Origin: Microbacterium sp. 8M
GTDB lineage: Bacteria; Actinomycetota; Actinomycetes; Actinomycetales; Microbacteriaceae
Assembly: GCF_902506375.1 (NCBI RefSeq)
Contig: NZ_LR733284.1
Coordinates: 2,276,992-2,340,991 of the forward strand
DNA length: 64,000 nucleotides
Reading direction: 5' to 3'
Positions within the stretch are counted from its first letter, which is position 1. Each line of letters opens with the position of its first letter. Positions 38,772 to 47,823 of the stretch are shown in pieces. A model generated the notes under the pieces. It saw nothing but the letters and a program-made list of their open reading frames with translations, was not told the origin of the DNA and did no database searches. The translations under genes were made by a program, and so were the position numbers.

Positions 38772-40871
38772 ATGTGTCCGCATGCGATAGAGGACAAGGC
38801 GCCGGTACCCGACGGCGAAAGCTGCTCCTTGTGCAGCCCTTCCCTGGACGATCTCGGCGTCCGCCTCCATGACGGGGTCGCGACCTTGCGCGTCTGGTCT
38901 CAGAACGCGTCGTCGATCGAGCTCGTGATCTTCGATGAGACCGACCTGGACTGGGAGACCGCCCAGCTCGCGCTCGAGCGCCGTCCCGGCGGCGTCTGGG
39001 AGATCACGACGGAGCTCCTGCGGCCCGGCACGCGCTATGCGCTGCGCGTGGACGGCGCACACGGCCCCGGCAACACCTTCAACCCCGAGACCCTCCTCCT
39101 GGATCCCTATGCGCGCGGCCTCGCGCAGGGCGACGGCTACGAGGAGTGGCGCTCGGTGGTCATCGAGGACGGCTTCGACTGGGGCGACGTCACCAAGCCG
39201 CAGACCCCGATGGATCGCACGGTGATCTACGAAGGGCACGTCAAGGGGCTCACCAAGCGCCATCCCGGCGTGCCGCCGGCGCTGCACGGCACCTATGCCG
39301 GGCTCGCGCACCCCGCGATGATCGAGTACTACCGCGAACTCGGCATCACCGCCGTCGAGCTGCTGCCGGTGCACGCGTTCGCCTCGGAGCCCCGGCTGCT
39401 CGACCGCGGCCTGACGAACTACTGGGGCTACAACACCCTGAACTTCTTCACTCCGCATGCGGCCTACGCGACCGAGGAGGCCCGCAAGGCCGGTCCGGAG
39501 GCCGTGCTGCGCGAGTTCAAGGGCATGGTGAAGCTCCTGCACCTGGCCGGAATCGAGGTGATCCTCGACGTCGTGTACAACCACACGAGCGAAGAGGGCA
39601 TCGGCGGTCCCCGCAGCAGCCTGCGCGGCATCGACAACGCCCTCTACTACCGCCAGCTCGAGGACGGCAGCTACGTCGACACGACGGGCTGCGGCAACAC
39701 GCTGAACACCGCGACTCCGGCCGCCGCGCGCCTCGTCCTGGACTCGCTGCGCTACTGGGCCACCGAGATGCAGATCGACGGCTTCCGCTTCGACCTGGCC
39801 ACGGCGCTCGGCCGCGACGAGTCGAACACCTACACCCCGGAGCATCCGCTGCTGCAGGCGATCAGGACGGATCCGGCGCTCGCCGACGCCAAGATCATCG
39901 CGGAGCCCTGGGACGTCGGCATGGGCGGATGGCAGACCGGCAACTTCCCGGCCGGGTGGAGCGAGTGGAACGACCGCTACCGCGACCGCGTCCGCAACTT
40001 CTGGCTCAGCGACATCGACTACGCCCGCCGCGCCTCGGCGCCGACCGGCATCGGCGGCTTCGCCAACCGTCTCGCGGGATCGGCGAACACGTTCAGCGAC
40101 GAGCGGGGGCCCCTCGCCAGCATCAACTTCGTCACCGCGCACGACGGCTTCACGCTGCACGACCTCGTCGCCTACGACGTCAAGCACAACGAGGCCAACG
40201 GCGAGGACAACCGGGACGGCGCGGACATGAACCGCTCGTTCAACCACGGCGCCGAAGGTCCCACCGACGATCCCGGCATCCTCGCCGCCCGGCGCAAAGC
40301 CATGCGCAACCTGCTCGGCACGCTGCTGTTCTCGGCCGGAGTGCCCATGCTGACGGCCGGCGACGAATTCGGGCGCACGCAGCGCGGCAACAACAACGCC
40401 TACTGCCAGGACTCCGCGATCAGCTGGCTCAACTGGGACCACGAGCCCTGGCAGAAGGACCTCCTCGCGCACACGGCCCGGCTCATCCGGCTGCGGGACG
40501 AGAACCCCGCCCTGCGTCCCCTCCTGTACGCGCGGCTCGGCGAGCACATCCCGAACGCGTCGGTCATGGACTGGTTCGATCAGGACGGCGAGACGATGGA
40601 GGTCGAGCAGTGGAACGACCCGCGCAACCGCACCCTGCAGTACGCGGCCGCGTCCACGCCCGACAAGGAGGCCTTCAATCGCATCCTGCTGATCGTGCAC
40701 GGCACGGAGTCGCCGATCGATGTGCGCCTGCCCGTGATCGAGGGCGTGACGCGCTACATCGCGCTCTGGTCGAGCGCGGATGAGCGTCCGTCGCCGGTCG
40801 AGACGGTGCACCGTCCGGGCGACGTGATCGCGCTTCCCGGCACGTCGATGCGACTCTTCCGCGCCGAGTGA
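38772..40871 (+). CDS. glgX: glycogen debranching enzyme
   Basis: A 699-residue GH13 isoamylase-type enzyme that hydrolyses alpha-1,6 branches of limit glycogen. An N-terminal CBM48-like domain is followed by the barrel: DVVYNHT, nucleophile Asp341 in DGFRFDLATA, acid Glu378 in IIAEPWD, and FVTAHDGFTLHD. The first 20 residues carry four Cys (CPHA, SCSLC), a possible metal site not typical of E. coli GlgX. Upstream of glgE and glgB on the same strand, though each of glgX and glgE has its own promoter box. Confidence 0.93.
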   Translation: MCPHAIEDKAPVPDGESCSLCSPSLDDLGVRLHDGVATLRVWSQNASSIELVIFDETDLDWETAQLALERRPGGVWEITTELLRPGTRYALRVDGAHGPGNTFNPETLLLDPYARGLAQGDGYEEWRSVVIEDGFDWGDVTKPQTPMDRTVIYEGHVKGLTKRHPGVPPALHGTYAGLAHPAMIEYYRELGITAVELLPVHAFASEPRLLDRGLTNYWGYNTLNFFTPHAAYATEEARKAGPEAVLREFKGMVKLLHLAGIEVILDVVYNHTSEEGIGGPRSSLRGIDNALYYRQLEDGSYVDTTGCGNTLNTATPAAARLVLDSLRYWATEMQIDGFRFDLATALGRDESNTYTPEHPLLQAIRTDPALADAKIIAEPWDVGMGGWQTGNFPAGWSEWNDRYRDRVRNFWLSDIDYARRASAPTGIGGFANRLAGSANTFSDERGPLASINFVTAHDGFTLHDLVAYDVKHNEANGEDNRDGADMNRSFNHGAEGPTDDPGILAARRKAMRNLLGTLLFSAGVPMLTAGDEFGRTQRGNNNAYCQDSAISWLNWDHEPWQKDLLAHTARLIRLRDENPALRPLLYARLGEHIPNASVMDWFDQDGETMEVEQWNDPRNRTLQYAAASTPDKEAFNRILLIVHGTESPIDVRLPVIEGVTRYIALWSSADERPSPVETVHRPGDVIALPGTSMRLFRAE

Positions 40872-40903
40872 CACACGGCTACCTCCCGTCGGCTCCGGCG
40901 CGG

Positions 40904-40909
40904 TAGGTT
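40904..40909 (+). promoter_or_regulatory. leaderless -10 box (TAGGTT) for glgE
   Basis: TAGGTT, 6 nt before GTG 40916. Confidence 0.5.
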
Positions 40910-40915
40910 CAGGGT

Positions 40916-42997
40916 GTGTCCGAACGAACCGCCACACAGCCCTCGCCCGATGCTCTCCGCAGCACCGCCCAGATCCCGGTGCGAGCACTGCCGGACATCG
41001 ACGCCGCGGATGCTCAGACGACCCGGATCCCGCTGCTGGATCCGTCTCCGGCGGCCCCCGGAGGGTTCCACCCGAAGGCCTTCGCGGGCGAGGTGATCCC
41101 GTTCCGGGTGGTGGCGTTCCGCGAAGGGCACGACATCATCGGCGTGCACCTCCGACTGCGCACCCCGAACCACCAGGAGAGCCTGCACCGCCTGACGCCG
41201 CTGCAGGACGGCACCGACCGCTGGCAGGTCGACGTCGCCCTCGACGAGGAGCACGCCTGGACCTTCCGCTTCGAGGCGTTCGCGGACGAGTTCGCCACCT
41301 GGGCGCACGCCGCGGAGCTGAAGATCGCCGCCGGCGTCGACGTCGAGGTGATGCGCGCCCTCGGCGCGCAGCTGCTCACCCGCGCCGCCGCGGACAAGAC
41401 GCGCCCCAAGCCCGAGCGCAAGCACCTCGCGGCGGTCGCGGAGTCGCTGGGCTCCCCCGACGGCACCGCGGAGGAGGCGCTCGCCGTCGCGACGGACCCC
41501 GAGCTCGCCGCACTCTTCGCGGTGCGCCCGCTGACCGCGCTCGACTCGGCGACGGCGTGGCAGACGATCGTCGTGGAGCGCACGATCGCGGGCGCCGCCG
41601 CGTGGTACGAGTTCTTCCCGCGGTCCGAGGGGGCCGTGCAGAACCCGGACGGCACGATCACGAGCGGCTCGTTCAAGACGGCCGAGAAGCGCCTGCCCGC
41701 GGTCGCCGCGATGGGCTTCGACGTGCTGTACCTCCCTCCGATCCACCCCATCGGCCGCCTCAACCGCAAGGGCCGCAACAACACGCTGGTCGCGGGCCCG
41801 GGCGACCCCGGCTCCCCGTGGGCCATCGGCGCCGCCGAGGGTGGTCACGACGCGGTGCACCCCGATCTGGGCACCCTCGCCGACTTCCGCCGGTTCGTGA
41901 AGAAGGCGAACGAGCTGAACATCGAGATCGCGCTCGACCTGGCCCTGCAGGCCGCACCCGACCACCCCTGGGTCGAGGCCCATCCCGAGTGGTTCACGGA
42001 GCTGCCCGACGGCTCCATCGCGTATGCGGAGAACCCGCCGAAGAAGTATCAGGACATCTATCCGCTGAACTTCGACCGGGATCCGGTGGGGCTGTACACC
42101 GAGGTGCTGCGCATCGTCGAGCACTGGATCGCGCAGGGGGTGCGGATCTTCCGCGTCGACAACCCGCACACCAAGCCGCTGCGGTTCTGGGAATGGCTGA
42201 TCCGCACCGTCAACACCAAGCACCCGGACGTCGTGTTCCTGGCCGAAGCGTTCACCCGCCCCGCCCCCATGCGTGGGCTCGCGGCGGTCGGCTTCCAGCA
42301 GAGCTACAGCTACTTCACCTGGCGCAACACCAAGGCCGAGCTGGAGGAGTTCCTGCTCTCCGTCTCGCAGGAGACCGCGGACTACATGCGGCCGAACCTG
42401 TTCGTGAACACCCCGGACATCCTCACCGAGTACCTGCAGTTCGGCGGCCGCGCGGCGTACAAGATCCGCGCCGCGATCGCCGCCACCGGTGCCCCGCTCT
42501 ACGGCGTCTACGCCGGCTACGAGCTGATCGAGAACGTGGCCCGGCCGGGATCCGAGGAGAACATCGACAACGAGAAGTACGAGTACAAGCTGCGCGACTG
42601 GGCCAAGGCCGAGGCGGAGGGACGCTCGCTCGCCCCCTACCTCACCCGCCTCAACGAGATCCGCCGCGCACATCCCGCACTGCGGCAGCTGCGCAACCTG
42701 CGCGTGCACTGGAGCGACGACGACGCGATCCTGGTGTTCTCCAAGCACCTCGACGCGACCTTCACCGGCACGGGCGCCGACGACACGATCATCGTCATCG
42801 CCAACGTGGACCCGCACTCGGTGCGGCAGACCACCGTGCATCTCGACACCCGCGCCTGGGGCGTCGAGCCGGGGACGACGTACGAGGTCGAAGACCTCGT
42901 CACCGGATCCGTCTGGACCTGGACGGACCACAATTTCGTGCGCCTGGACGCCTTCACGGAGCCGGTGCACATCCTCCATGTGAAGGGGCAGCCATGA
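40916..42997 (+). CDS. glgE: alpha-1,4-glucan:maltose-1-phosphate maltosyltransferase
   Basis: A 693-residue GH13_3 enzyme that transfers maltose from maltose-1-phosphate to growing alpha-1,4-glucan. An N-terminal dimerisation domain and helical insert precede the barrel; catalytic Asp415 is in RIFRVDNPHTKP, where the extended NPHTKP is specific to GlgE, and Glu444 is in FLAEAFTRP. Stop overlaps the glgB start by 4 bp (ATGA). Leaderless GTG start. No TreS, Mak/Pep2 or GlgM gene is in the window to make the donor. Confidence 0.95.
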   Translation: MSERTATQPSPDALRSTAQIPVRALPDIDAADAQTTRIPLLDPSPAAPGGFHPKAFAGEVIPFRVVAFREGHDIIGVHLRLRTPNHQESLHRLTPLQDGTDRWQVDVALDEEHAWTFRFEAFADEFATWAHAAELKIAAGVDVEVMRALGAQLLTRAAADKTRPKPERKHLAAVAESLGSPDGTAEEALAVATDPELAALFAVRPLTALDSATAWQTIVVERTIAGAAAWYEFFPRSEGAVQNPDGTITSGSFKTAEKRLPAVAAMGFDVLYLPPIHPIGRLNRKGRNNTLVAGPGDPGSPWAIGAAEGGHDAVHPDLGTLADFRRFVKKANELNIEIALDLALQAAPDHPWVEAHPEWFTELPDGSIAYAENPPKKYQDIYPLNFDRDPVGLYTEVLRIVEHWIAQGVRIFRVDNPHTKPLRFWEWLIRTVNTKHPDVVFLAEAFTRPAPMRGLAAVGFQQSYSYFTWRNTKAELEEFLLSVSQETADYMRPNLFVNTPDILTEYLQFGGRAAYKIRAAIAATGAPLYGVYAGYELIENVARPGSEENIDNEKYEYKLRDWAKAEAEGRSLAPYLTRLNEIRRAHPALRQLRNLRVHWSDDDAILVFSKHLDATFTGTGADDTIIVIANVDPHSVRQTTVHLDTRAWGVEPGTTYEVEDLVTGSVWTWTDHNFVRLDAFTEPVHILHVKGQP

Positions 42998-45192
42998 TCA
43001 CCACGACGATCGATGCGGCTGTGCTCGGGGCGGTCGCGTCGGGCTCGCACCACGACCCGCATTCCGTGCTCGGCGCGCATCCGCGGCAGGACGCGGACGG
43101 CAGACGGGTCACCGTCGTGCGTGCACTGCGACCGCTCGCGAAGAGCGTCTCTGTGCTGGTCGACGGCGGCGCCGACGTGCCCCTCAGCCATCTCGCCGAC
43201 GGCATCTGGGAGGGCGAGCTGAGCGGCCCCGCCGGCGCGTACCGGATCAAGGCCACTTACGCGGACGCCCCGGACTGGATCTCCGGGGATCCGTACCGGC
43301 ACGTCCCCACGATCGGCGAGCTCGATCTGCACCTGATCCGCGAGGGCCGGCACGAACGGCTGTGGGAGGCGCTCGGCGCGCACCCGCGCGTGGTCGACGG
43401 CGAGCAAGGGACGGCGTTCGCGGTGTGGGCGCCGCACGCGCAGGCCGTGCGCATCGTCGGCAGCTTCAACGGCTGGGACGGCCGGCTCGACGCGATGCGC
43501 TCGATGGGCTCGAGCGGCGTGTGGGAGCTGTTCCTGCCCGGCGTGGGCGTCGGCGCACAGTACAAGTACGAGATCCTGACCCGCAGCGGGCAATGGATCC
43601 TCAAGGCCGACCCGATGGCGCAGCTCGCGGAGACTCCCCCGGCGACGGCGTCGATCGTCACCGAGTCGGGGTACACGTGGGGGGACGGCGCGTGGATGAC
43701 CCGCCGCGCGGCCACGCACGCGGTCGCGCAGCCGATGAGCGTGTACGAGGTGCACCTCGGCTCGTGGCGTCCGGGGCTCGGCTATCGCGAGATCGCCGAT
43801 CAGCTGATCGGGCACGTCACCGAGATCGGCTTCACCCACGTGGAGCTCATGCCGGTCGCCGAGCACCCGTTCGCGCCGTCGTGGGGCTACCAGGTCTCCG
43901 GCTACTACGCGCCCACGCACCGCTTCGGCGAGCCGGACGACCTGCGCTACCTGATCGACCGGCTGCACCAGGCGGGGATCGGCGTGATCATCGACTGGGT
44001 GCCCGGGCACTTCCCCCGCGACTCCTTCGCACTCGCGAAGTTCGACGGGGAGGCGGTCTACGAGCACCCGGATCCGCGCCGCGGCGAGCACAAGGACTGG
44101 GGCACCCTGATCTTCGACTACGGCCGCAACGAGGTGCGCAACTTCCTCGTCGCGAACGCGCTGTACTGGCTGGACGAGTTCCACGCCGACGGCCTGCGCG
44201 TCGACGCGGTCGCCTCGATGCTGTACCTGGACTACTCGCGCAACGAGGGCGAGTGGGAGCCGAACATCCACGGCGGACGGGAGAACCTCGAGGCCATCCG
44301 GTTCCTGCAGGAGGTCAACGCCACGGCCTACCGCAGGCACCCGGGCATCGTCATGGTCGCCGAGGAGTCGACGAGCTTCCCCGGCGTCACCGCGCCCACG
44401 GATCACGGCGGTCTCGGGTTCGGGTTCAAGTGGAACATGGGCTGGATGAACGACTCGCTCGTCTACATCGAGCGCGACCCGCTGTACCGCTCGCACCACC
44501 AGGGCGAGATGACGTTCTCGTTCGTCTACGCCTTCGGGGAGAACTACATCCTGCCGATCAGCCACGACGAGGTCGTGCACGGCAAGGGCAGCCTGATCTC
44601 GAAGATGCCGGGCGATCACACCGCGAAGCTCGCGAACGTGCGCGCCTACCTCGGCTACATGTGGGGGCACCCGGGCAAGAACCTGCTGTTCATGGGCCAG
44701 GAGTTCGGCCAGTTCTCGGAGTGGTCGGTCGACCGCGGCCTGGACTGGTGGCTGCTCGATCAGCCCTCGCACCAGCAGCTGCAGGGCTTCGTCGGCGCGA
44801 TGAACCGCGTCTACCGGGCCAACGCGCCGCTGTGGGAGCGAGACCACGACGCGTCGTCGTTCACCCGGATCGGCGCGCCGGAATGGGATCCGAACATCGT
44901 CGCCTTCGTCCGCCGCGACGCCCACGGCGGGCACCTCGCGGTGATCAGCAACTTCTCGGGCGCGACCCGCCACGGCATGCCGCTGGACCTTCCGCTCGCG
45001 GGCGGCTGGACCGAGGTGCTGAACACGGACGCGAGCGAGTTCGGCGGCCACGGCGAGGGAAACCTCGGCCTGGTGTACGCGTCCGAGGTCGAGAACGGCT
45101 CGCCCCGGGCCACGCTGACCGTGCCGGCGCTCTCGACGATCTGGCTGCGGCACCAGAAGGATCCGCACGTCCCGATCGTCAGCAAAGGCTGA
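42994..45192 (+). CDS. glgB: 1,4-alpha-glucan branching enzyme
   Basis: A 732-residue GH13 enzyme that forms alpha-1,6 branches. An N-terminal beta domain (HHDPHSVLGAHP) and CBM48 (AQAVRIVGSFNGWDGR) precede the barrel, with nucleophile Asp404 (GLRVDAVASMLYLDY) and Glu457 (VMVAEEST). ATG 42994 overlaps the glgE stop, so extension and branching enzymes are made together, as in other GlgE-pathway operons. Full length. Confidence 0.96.
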   Translation: MITTTIDAAVLGAVASGSHHDPHSVLGAHPRQDADGRRVTVVRALRPLAKSVSVLVDGGADVPLSHLADGIWEGELSGPAGAYRIKATYADAPDWISGDPYRHVPTIGELDLHLIREGRHERLWEALGAHPRVVDGEQGTAFAVWAPHAQAVRIVGSFNGWDGRLDAMRSMGSSGVWELFLPGVGVGAQYKYEILTRSGQWILKADPMAQLAETPPATASIVTESGYTWGDGAWMTRRAATHAVAQPMSVYEVHLGSWRPGLGYREIADQLIGHVTEIGFTHVELMPVAEHPFAPSWGYQVSGYYAPTHRFGEPDDLRYLIDRLHQAGIGVIIDWVPGHFPRDSFALAKFDGEAVYEHPDPRRGEHKDWGTLIFDYGRNEVRNFLVANALYWLDEFHADGLRVDAVASMLYLDYSRNEGEWEPNIHGGRENLEAIRFLQEVNATAYRRHPGIVMVAEESTSFPGVTAPTDHGGLGFGFKWNMGWMNDSLVYIERDPLYRSHHQGEMTFSFVYAFGENYILPISHDEVVHGKGSLISKMPGDHTAKLANVRAYLGYMWGHPGKNLLFMGQEFGQFSEWSVDRGLDWWLLDQPSHQQLQGFVGAMNRVYRANAPLWERDHDASSFTRIGAPEWDPNIVAFVRRDAHGGHLAVISNFSGATRHGMPLDLPLAGGWTEVLNTDASEFGGHGEGNLGLVYASEVENGSPRATLTVPALSTIWLRHQKDPHVPIVSKG

Positions 45193-45250
45193 GTGAGACG
45201 AACCCGCCGCCCCCGACACTGCTAGGTGAGAGACACCGAACGGAGCCGGC

Positions 45251-45811
45251 ATGGCACACGACGCACACGACAGGACGCTCGTCGCGCGGGCGGCGGCGGG
45301 AAGCGAATCCGCCTTCCGCTCGCTCTATCGCGCGCACGTCCGACCCGTCTACTGGATCGCGTACGGCATCCTCGGCGACGCCGGCGATGCGGAGGACGTG
45401 ACCCAGGAGACGTTCGTCGTCGCCTGGCGGAAGCTGCCCGGCCTGGAGCTGGTGGGCGAGTCGCTGCTGCCCTGGCTGGCGACCGTGTGCCGGTTCCAGG
45501 CGGCCAACCGCCTGCGCCGCCGGCAGCGTGACGCGGCCCACACCACCGGGGAGGCCGATGAGCGGCTCCCCGCGCTCATCGACGTCGAGCAGCAGGTCAT
45601 CGCCTCCGAGCTCGCCGAGCGCATCGCCGAGGAGCTCGGCGGGATGAGCACTCTCGATCGCGAGATCTTCCGGCTGTGCGCGACCGAGGGCTACGACTAC
45701 CGCGCCGCGGCCGAGGAGCTCGGCGTCGGGCACGGCGTCGTCCGCAACCGTCTCTCCCGCGTGCGCACCCGCCTGCGCGGCGCTGTGACCGAAACGGAGC
45801 CCGCATCATGA
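45251..45811 (+). CDS. ECF-type RNA polymerase sigma factor
   Basis: A 186-residue extracytoplasmic-function sigma factor. Region 2: FRSLYRAHVRPVYWIAYGILG then DAEDVTQETFVVAWRKL; region 4: MSTLDREIFRLCATEGYDYRAAAEELG and VVRNRLSRVRTRLR. GGAG site 6 nt before ATG. The stop overlaps the DUF4349 gene start by 4 bp, the arrangement normally seen for sigma and anti-sigma pairs. Confidence 0.88.
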   Translation: MAHDAHDRTLVARAAAGSESAFRSLYRAHVRPVYWIAYGILGDAGDAEDVTQETFVVAWRKLPGLELVGESLLPWLATVCRFQAANRLRRRQRDAAHTTGEADERLPALIDVEQQVIASELAERIAEELGGMSTLDREIFRLCATEGYDYRAAAEELGVGHGVVRNRLSRVRTRLRGAVTETEPAS

Positions 45812-46896
45812 CCACCACCCCGATCACACTGCCGGAACTGTCCGATGACGCCGTGGACCGCATCGAGGAGGCCGTCTTCACCCAGATCGCCGAGGAGCGG
45901 CAGGCGCAGCAGGAGCGCGCCTCCGCGTCCCGTGGGCGTACGCGGCGGCGCCGCTGGCTCACCGCGGGCGGGATCGCCGCAGCCTTCGTCGTCGGCGTGC
46001 TCGTCACCCCGTCGATCCTGCACCTGACCGGATCCTCATCCGGATCATCCGCGATCTCCGCGCCCTACGACAGCTCTTCGGGAGCGAAGCCGATGAGCGG
46101 ATCCTCCAAGGAGCTCGCGCAGAGCGCCACGGGGAACGCGGGAGGCGCCGCCTCATCCGCGACGACGCCGCGGGACGTCATCCGCACCGGATCGGCCACC
46201 GTGCAGGTGCACGACGTGCGCAAGGCTGCCGACGCACTCGCCGCGCTCGCGCAGAAGCACGGCGGGTTCATCGAGAGCGAGCAGATCGGCTCCTCCTCCG
46301 CGCCCGCCGCCACCGACGGGATCGTGCCTCCGGCCGGCGACGGCTGGGTGACGCTGCGCGTGCCCGCCGCGGACCTCCCCGCCGTGATGGACGAGCTGCG
46401 CTCGGAGGGCACGGTGCTGGCCACCTCCCTCGCCGCCAGCGACGTGACGACCACCACCACGGACCTGCGCGCTCAGGTCGACTCCCTCACCGCGTCGGTG
46501 CAGCGGCTGACCCAGCTGATGGCCCAGGCGAGCAGCGTGTCCGACCTGCTCACCGCCGAGACCGCGCTCACCGAGCGCCAGGGGCAGCTGCAGTCCGCGC
46601 AGCAGCAGCTGAAGGATCTCGAAACCCAGGTGGCGATGTCCTCGGTGCAGGTCACGCTGATGCGGCAGGCCCCGGCGGCCGCAGACCCCGGAGGCTTCGG
46701 CGACGGACTGGCCGCCGGCTGGAACGGGCTCATCGTCTCGCTGAACGCGCTGGTGATCGCGCTCGGGTTCCTGCTCCCCTGGCTCGCGGTCGCCGCCGTC
46801 CTCGCCGCGATCGTGCGGGGCGTGCTGCGGCTGCGCCGCACGGCCCGTGCCCGTCGGGCATCGGGAGCCGGCGCGGACGCCGACCGTCGCGCCTGA
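45808..46896 (+). CDS. DUF4349 membrane protein, possible anti-sigma factor
   Basis: A 362-residue protein: a cytosolic N-terminus of about 47 residues with an acidic helix (DDAVDRIEEAVFTQIAEE), an Arg cluster, a membrane helix at about 50-70, an external DUF4349 domain (VIRTGSATVQVHDVRKAADAL; WVTLRVPAADLPAVMDEL), a coiled coil (about 225-285), and a C-terminal helix pair near 310-340 with basic tail. Coupling to the ECF gene and the helix-TM layout suggest it sequesters the sigma factor and senses an envelope signal. That is inference; no zinc anti-sigma motif is present. Confidence 0.8.
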   Translation: MTTTPITLPELSDDAVDRIEEAVFTQIAEERQAQQERASASRGRTRRRRWLTAGGIAAAFVVGVLVTPSILHLTGSSSGSSAISAPYDSSSGAKPMSGSSKELAQSATGNAGGAASSATTPRDVIRTGSATVQVHDVRKAADALAALAQKHGGFIESEQIGSSSAPAATDGIVPPAGDGWVTLRVPAADLPAVMDELRSEGTVLATSLAASDVTTTTTDLRAQVDSLTASVQRLTQLMAQASSVSDLLTAETALTERQGQLQSAQQQLKDLETQVAMSSVQVTLMRQAPAAADPGGFGDGLAAGWNGLIVSLNALVIALGFLLPWLAVAAVLAAIVRGVLRLRRTARARRASGAGADADRRA

Positions 46897-46925
46897 GCGC
46901 GGCACCGGCGTTCGGCGCCGGAGAC

Positions 46926-46959
46926 CACGAAAGCCCTCGGCGAACCGAGGGCTTTCGTG
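46926..46959. terminator. bidirectional terminator between DUF4349 gene and tRNA-Glu
   Basis: CACGAAAGCCCTCGG (46926-46940), loop CGAA, then the perfect 15-bp complement (46945-46959). It serves the plus-strand DUF4349 gene and minus-strand tRNA-Glu. Confidence 0.8.
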
Positions 46960-46968
46960 TGCTGTCTG

Positions 46969-47041
46969 TGACCCCAGCGGGATTCGAACCCGCGTTACCG
47001 CCGTGAGAGGGCGGCGTACTAGGCCGCTATACGATGGGGCC
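46969..47041 (-). tRNA. tRNA-Glu (anticodon CTC)
   Basis: On the minus strand acceptor GGCCCCA pairs with TGGGGTC (one G-T pair), anticodon arm CCGCC-CTCTCAC-GGCGG gives CUC, T-arm GCGGG-TTCGAAT-CCCGC. Discriminator A; CCA not encoded. Confidence 0.95.
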
Positions 47042-47157
47042 GTCTTTGCGATCCGTTTCCGTCTCGCGACAACCGTTCAAGTATGACATGACGCACAGCG
47101 CCCGCCAAATCGAGGCCGCTCCGCCGCGACCCCCGGGAGTGTCGCGCTCCGCCGGAT

Positions 47158-47163
47158 TACGCT
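47158..47163 (+). promoter_or_regulatory. leaderless -10 box (TACGCT) for MBL hydrolase
   Basis: TACGCT, 6 nt before ATG 47170. Confidence 0.5.
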
Positions 47164-47169
47164 CGGAGC

Positions 47170-47811
47170 ATGCGCATCACGAAGCATGAGCACGCGGCAC
47201 TCCGCGTCGACGACCACGGCCAGACCCTGCTCATCGACCCCGGCAGCTTCACCCTCCCCCTGGACGACCTGCACCGCCTCGTCGGCGTCGTCATCACCCA
47301 CGAGCACCCGGACCACTGGACCCCCGATCACCTCGACCGGATCCTCAGGGATGCACCCGGCACGCCGATCTTCGCCCCCGCGGGCGTGGTCCGCGCGGCC
47401 GGAGACGGCTACGAGATCACCGAGGTCGCTCCCGGCGACACGGTGACCGCGGGTGAGTTCACCCTGCGGTTCTTCGGCGGCGTGCACGCGGAGATCCACT
47501 CCTCCATCCCCCGGATCGAGAACGTGGGCGTGCTCGTCGACGACGAGCTGTACTACCCCGGCGACTCCTACGCGGTGCCGGAGGGCGTCGCAGTGGGCAC
47601 GCTCGCCGCTCCGGCCGGCGCTCCGTGGCTGAAGATCGGCGACGCGATGGACTTCGTGCTCGCGGTGCGCCCACGCCGCGCCTTCGGCACGCACGACATG
47701 ACACTGTCCGTGATCGGCGCCAACATGCATCGGGCCCGCCTGAAGTGGGCGACGGAGCAGAACGGCGGAGAGTTCTTCGAGCTGAACCCGGGCGACGACC
47801 TCGAGGTCTGA
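47170..47811 (+). CDS. metallo-beta-lactamase-fold hydrolase
   Basis: A 213-residue MBL-fold protein of the UlaG-like/YtxM class. The zinc motif THEHPDHW (HxHxDH) is at about residues 43-50, followed by further ligands FGGVHAEIHS, YPGDSYAV and FGTHDMTLS. These proteins hydrolyse diverse esters, lactones or phosphodiesters; no substrate can be assigned. Ends 12 bp from the convergent antiporter gene. Confidence 0.82.
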   Translation: MRITKHEHAALRVDDHGQTLLIDPGSFTLPLDDLHRLVGVVITHEHPDHWTPDHLDRILRDAPGTPIFAPAGVVRAAGDGYEITEVAPGDTVTAGEFTLRFFGGVHAEIHSSIPRIENVGVLVDDELYYPGDSYAVPEGVAVGTLAAPAGAPWLKIGDAMDFVLAVRPRRAFGTHDMTLSVIGANMHRARLKWATEQNGGEFFELNPGDDLEV

Positions 47812-47823
47812 CCGGGCTCCGGC

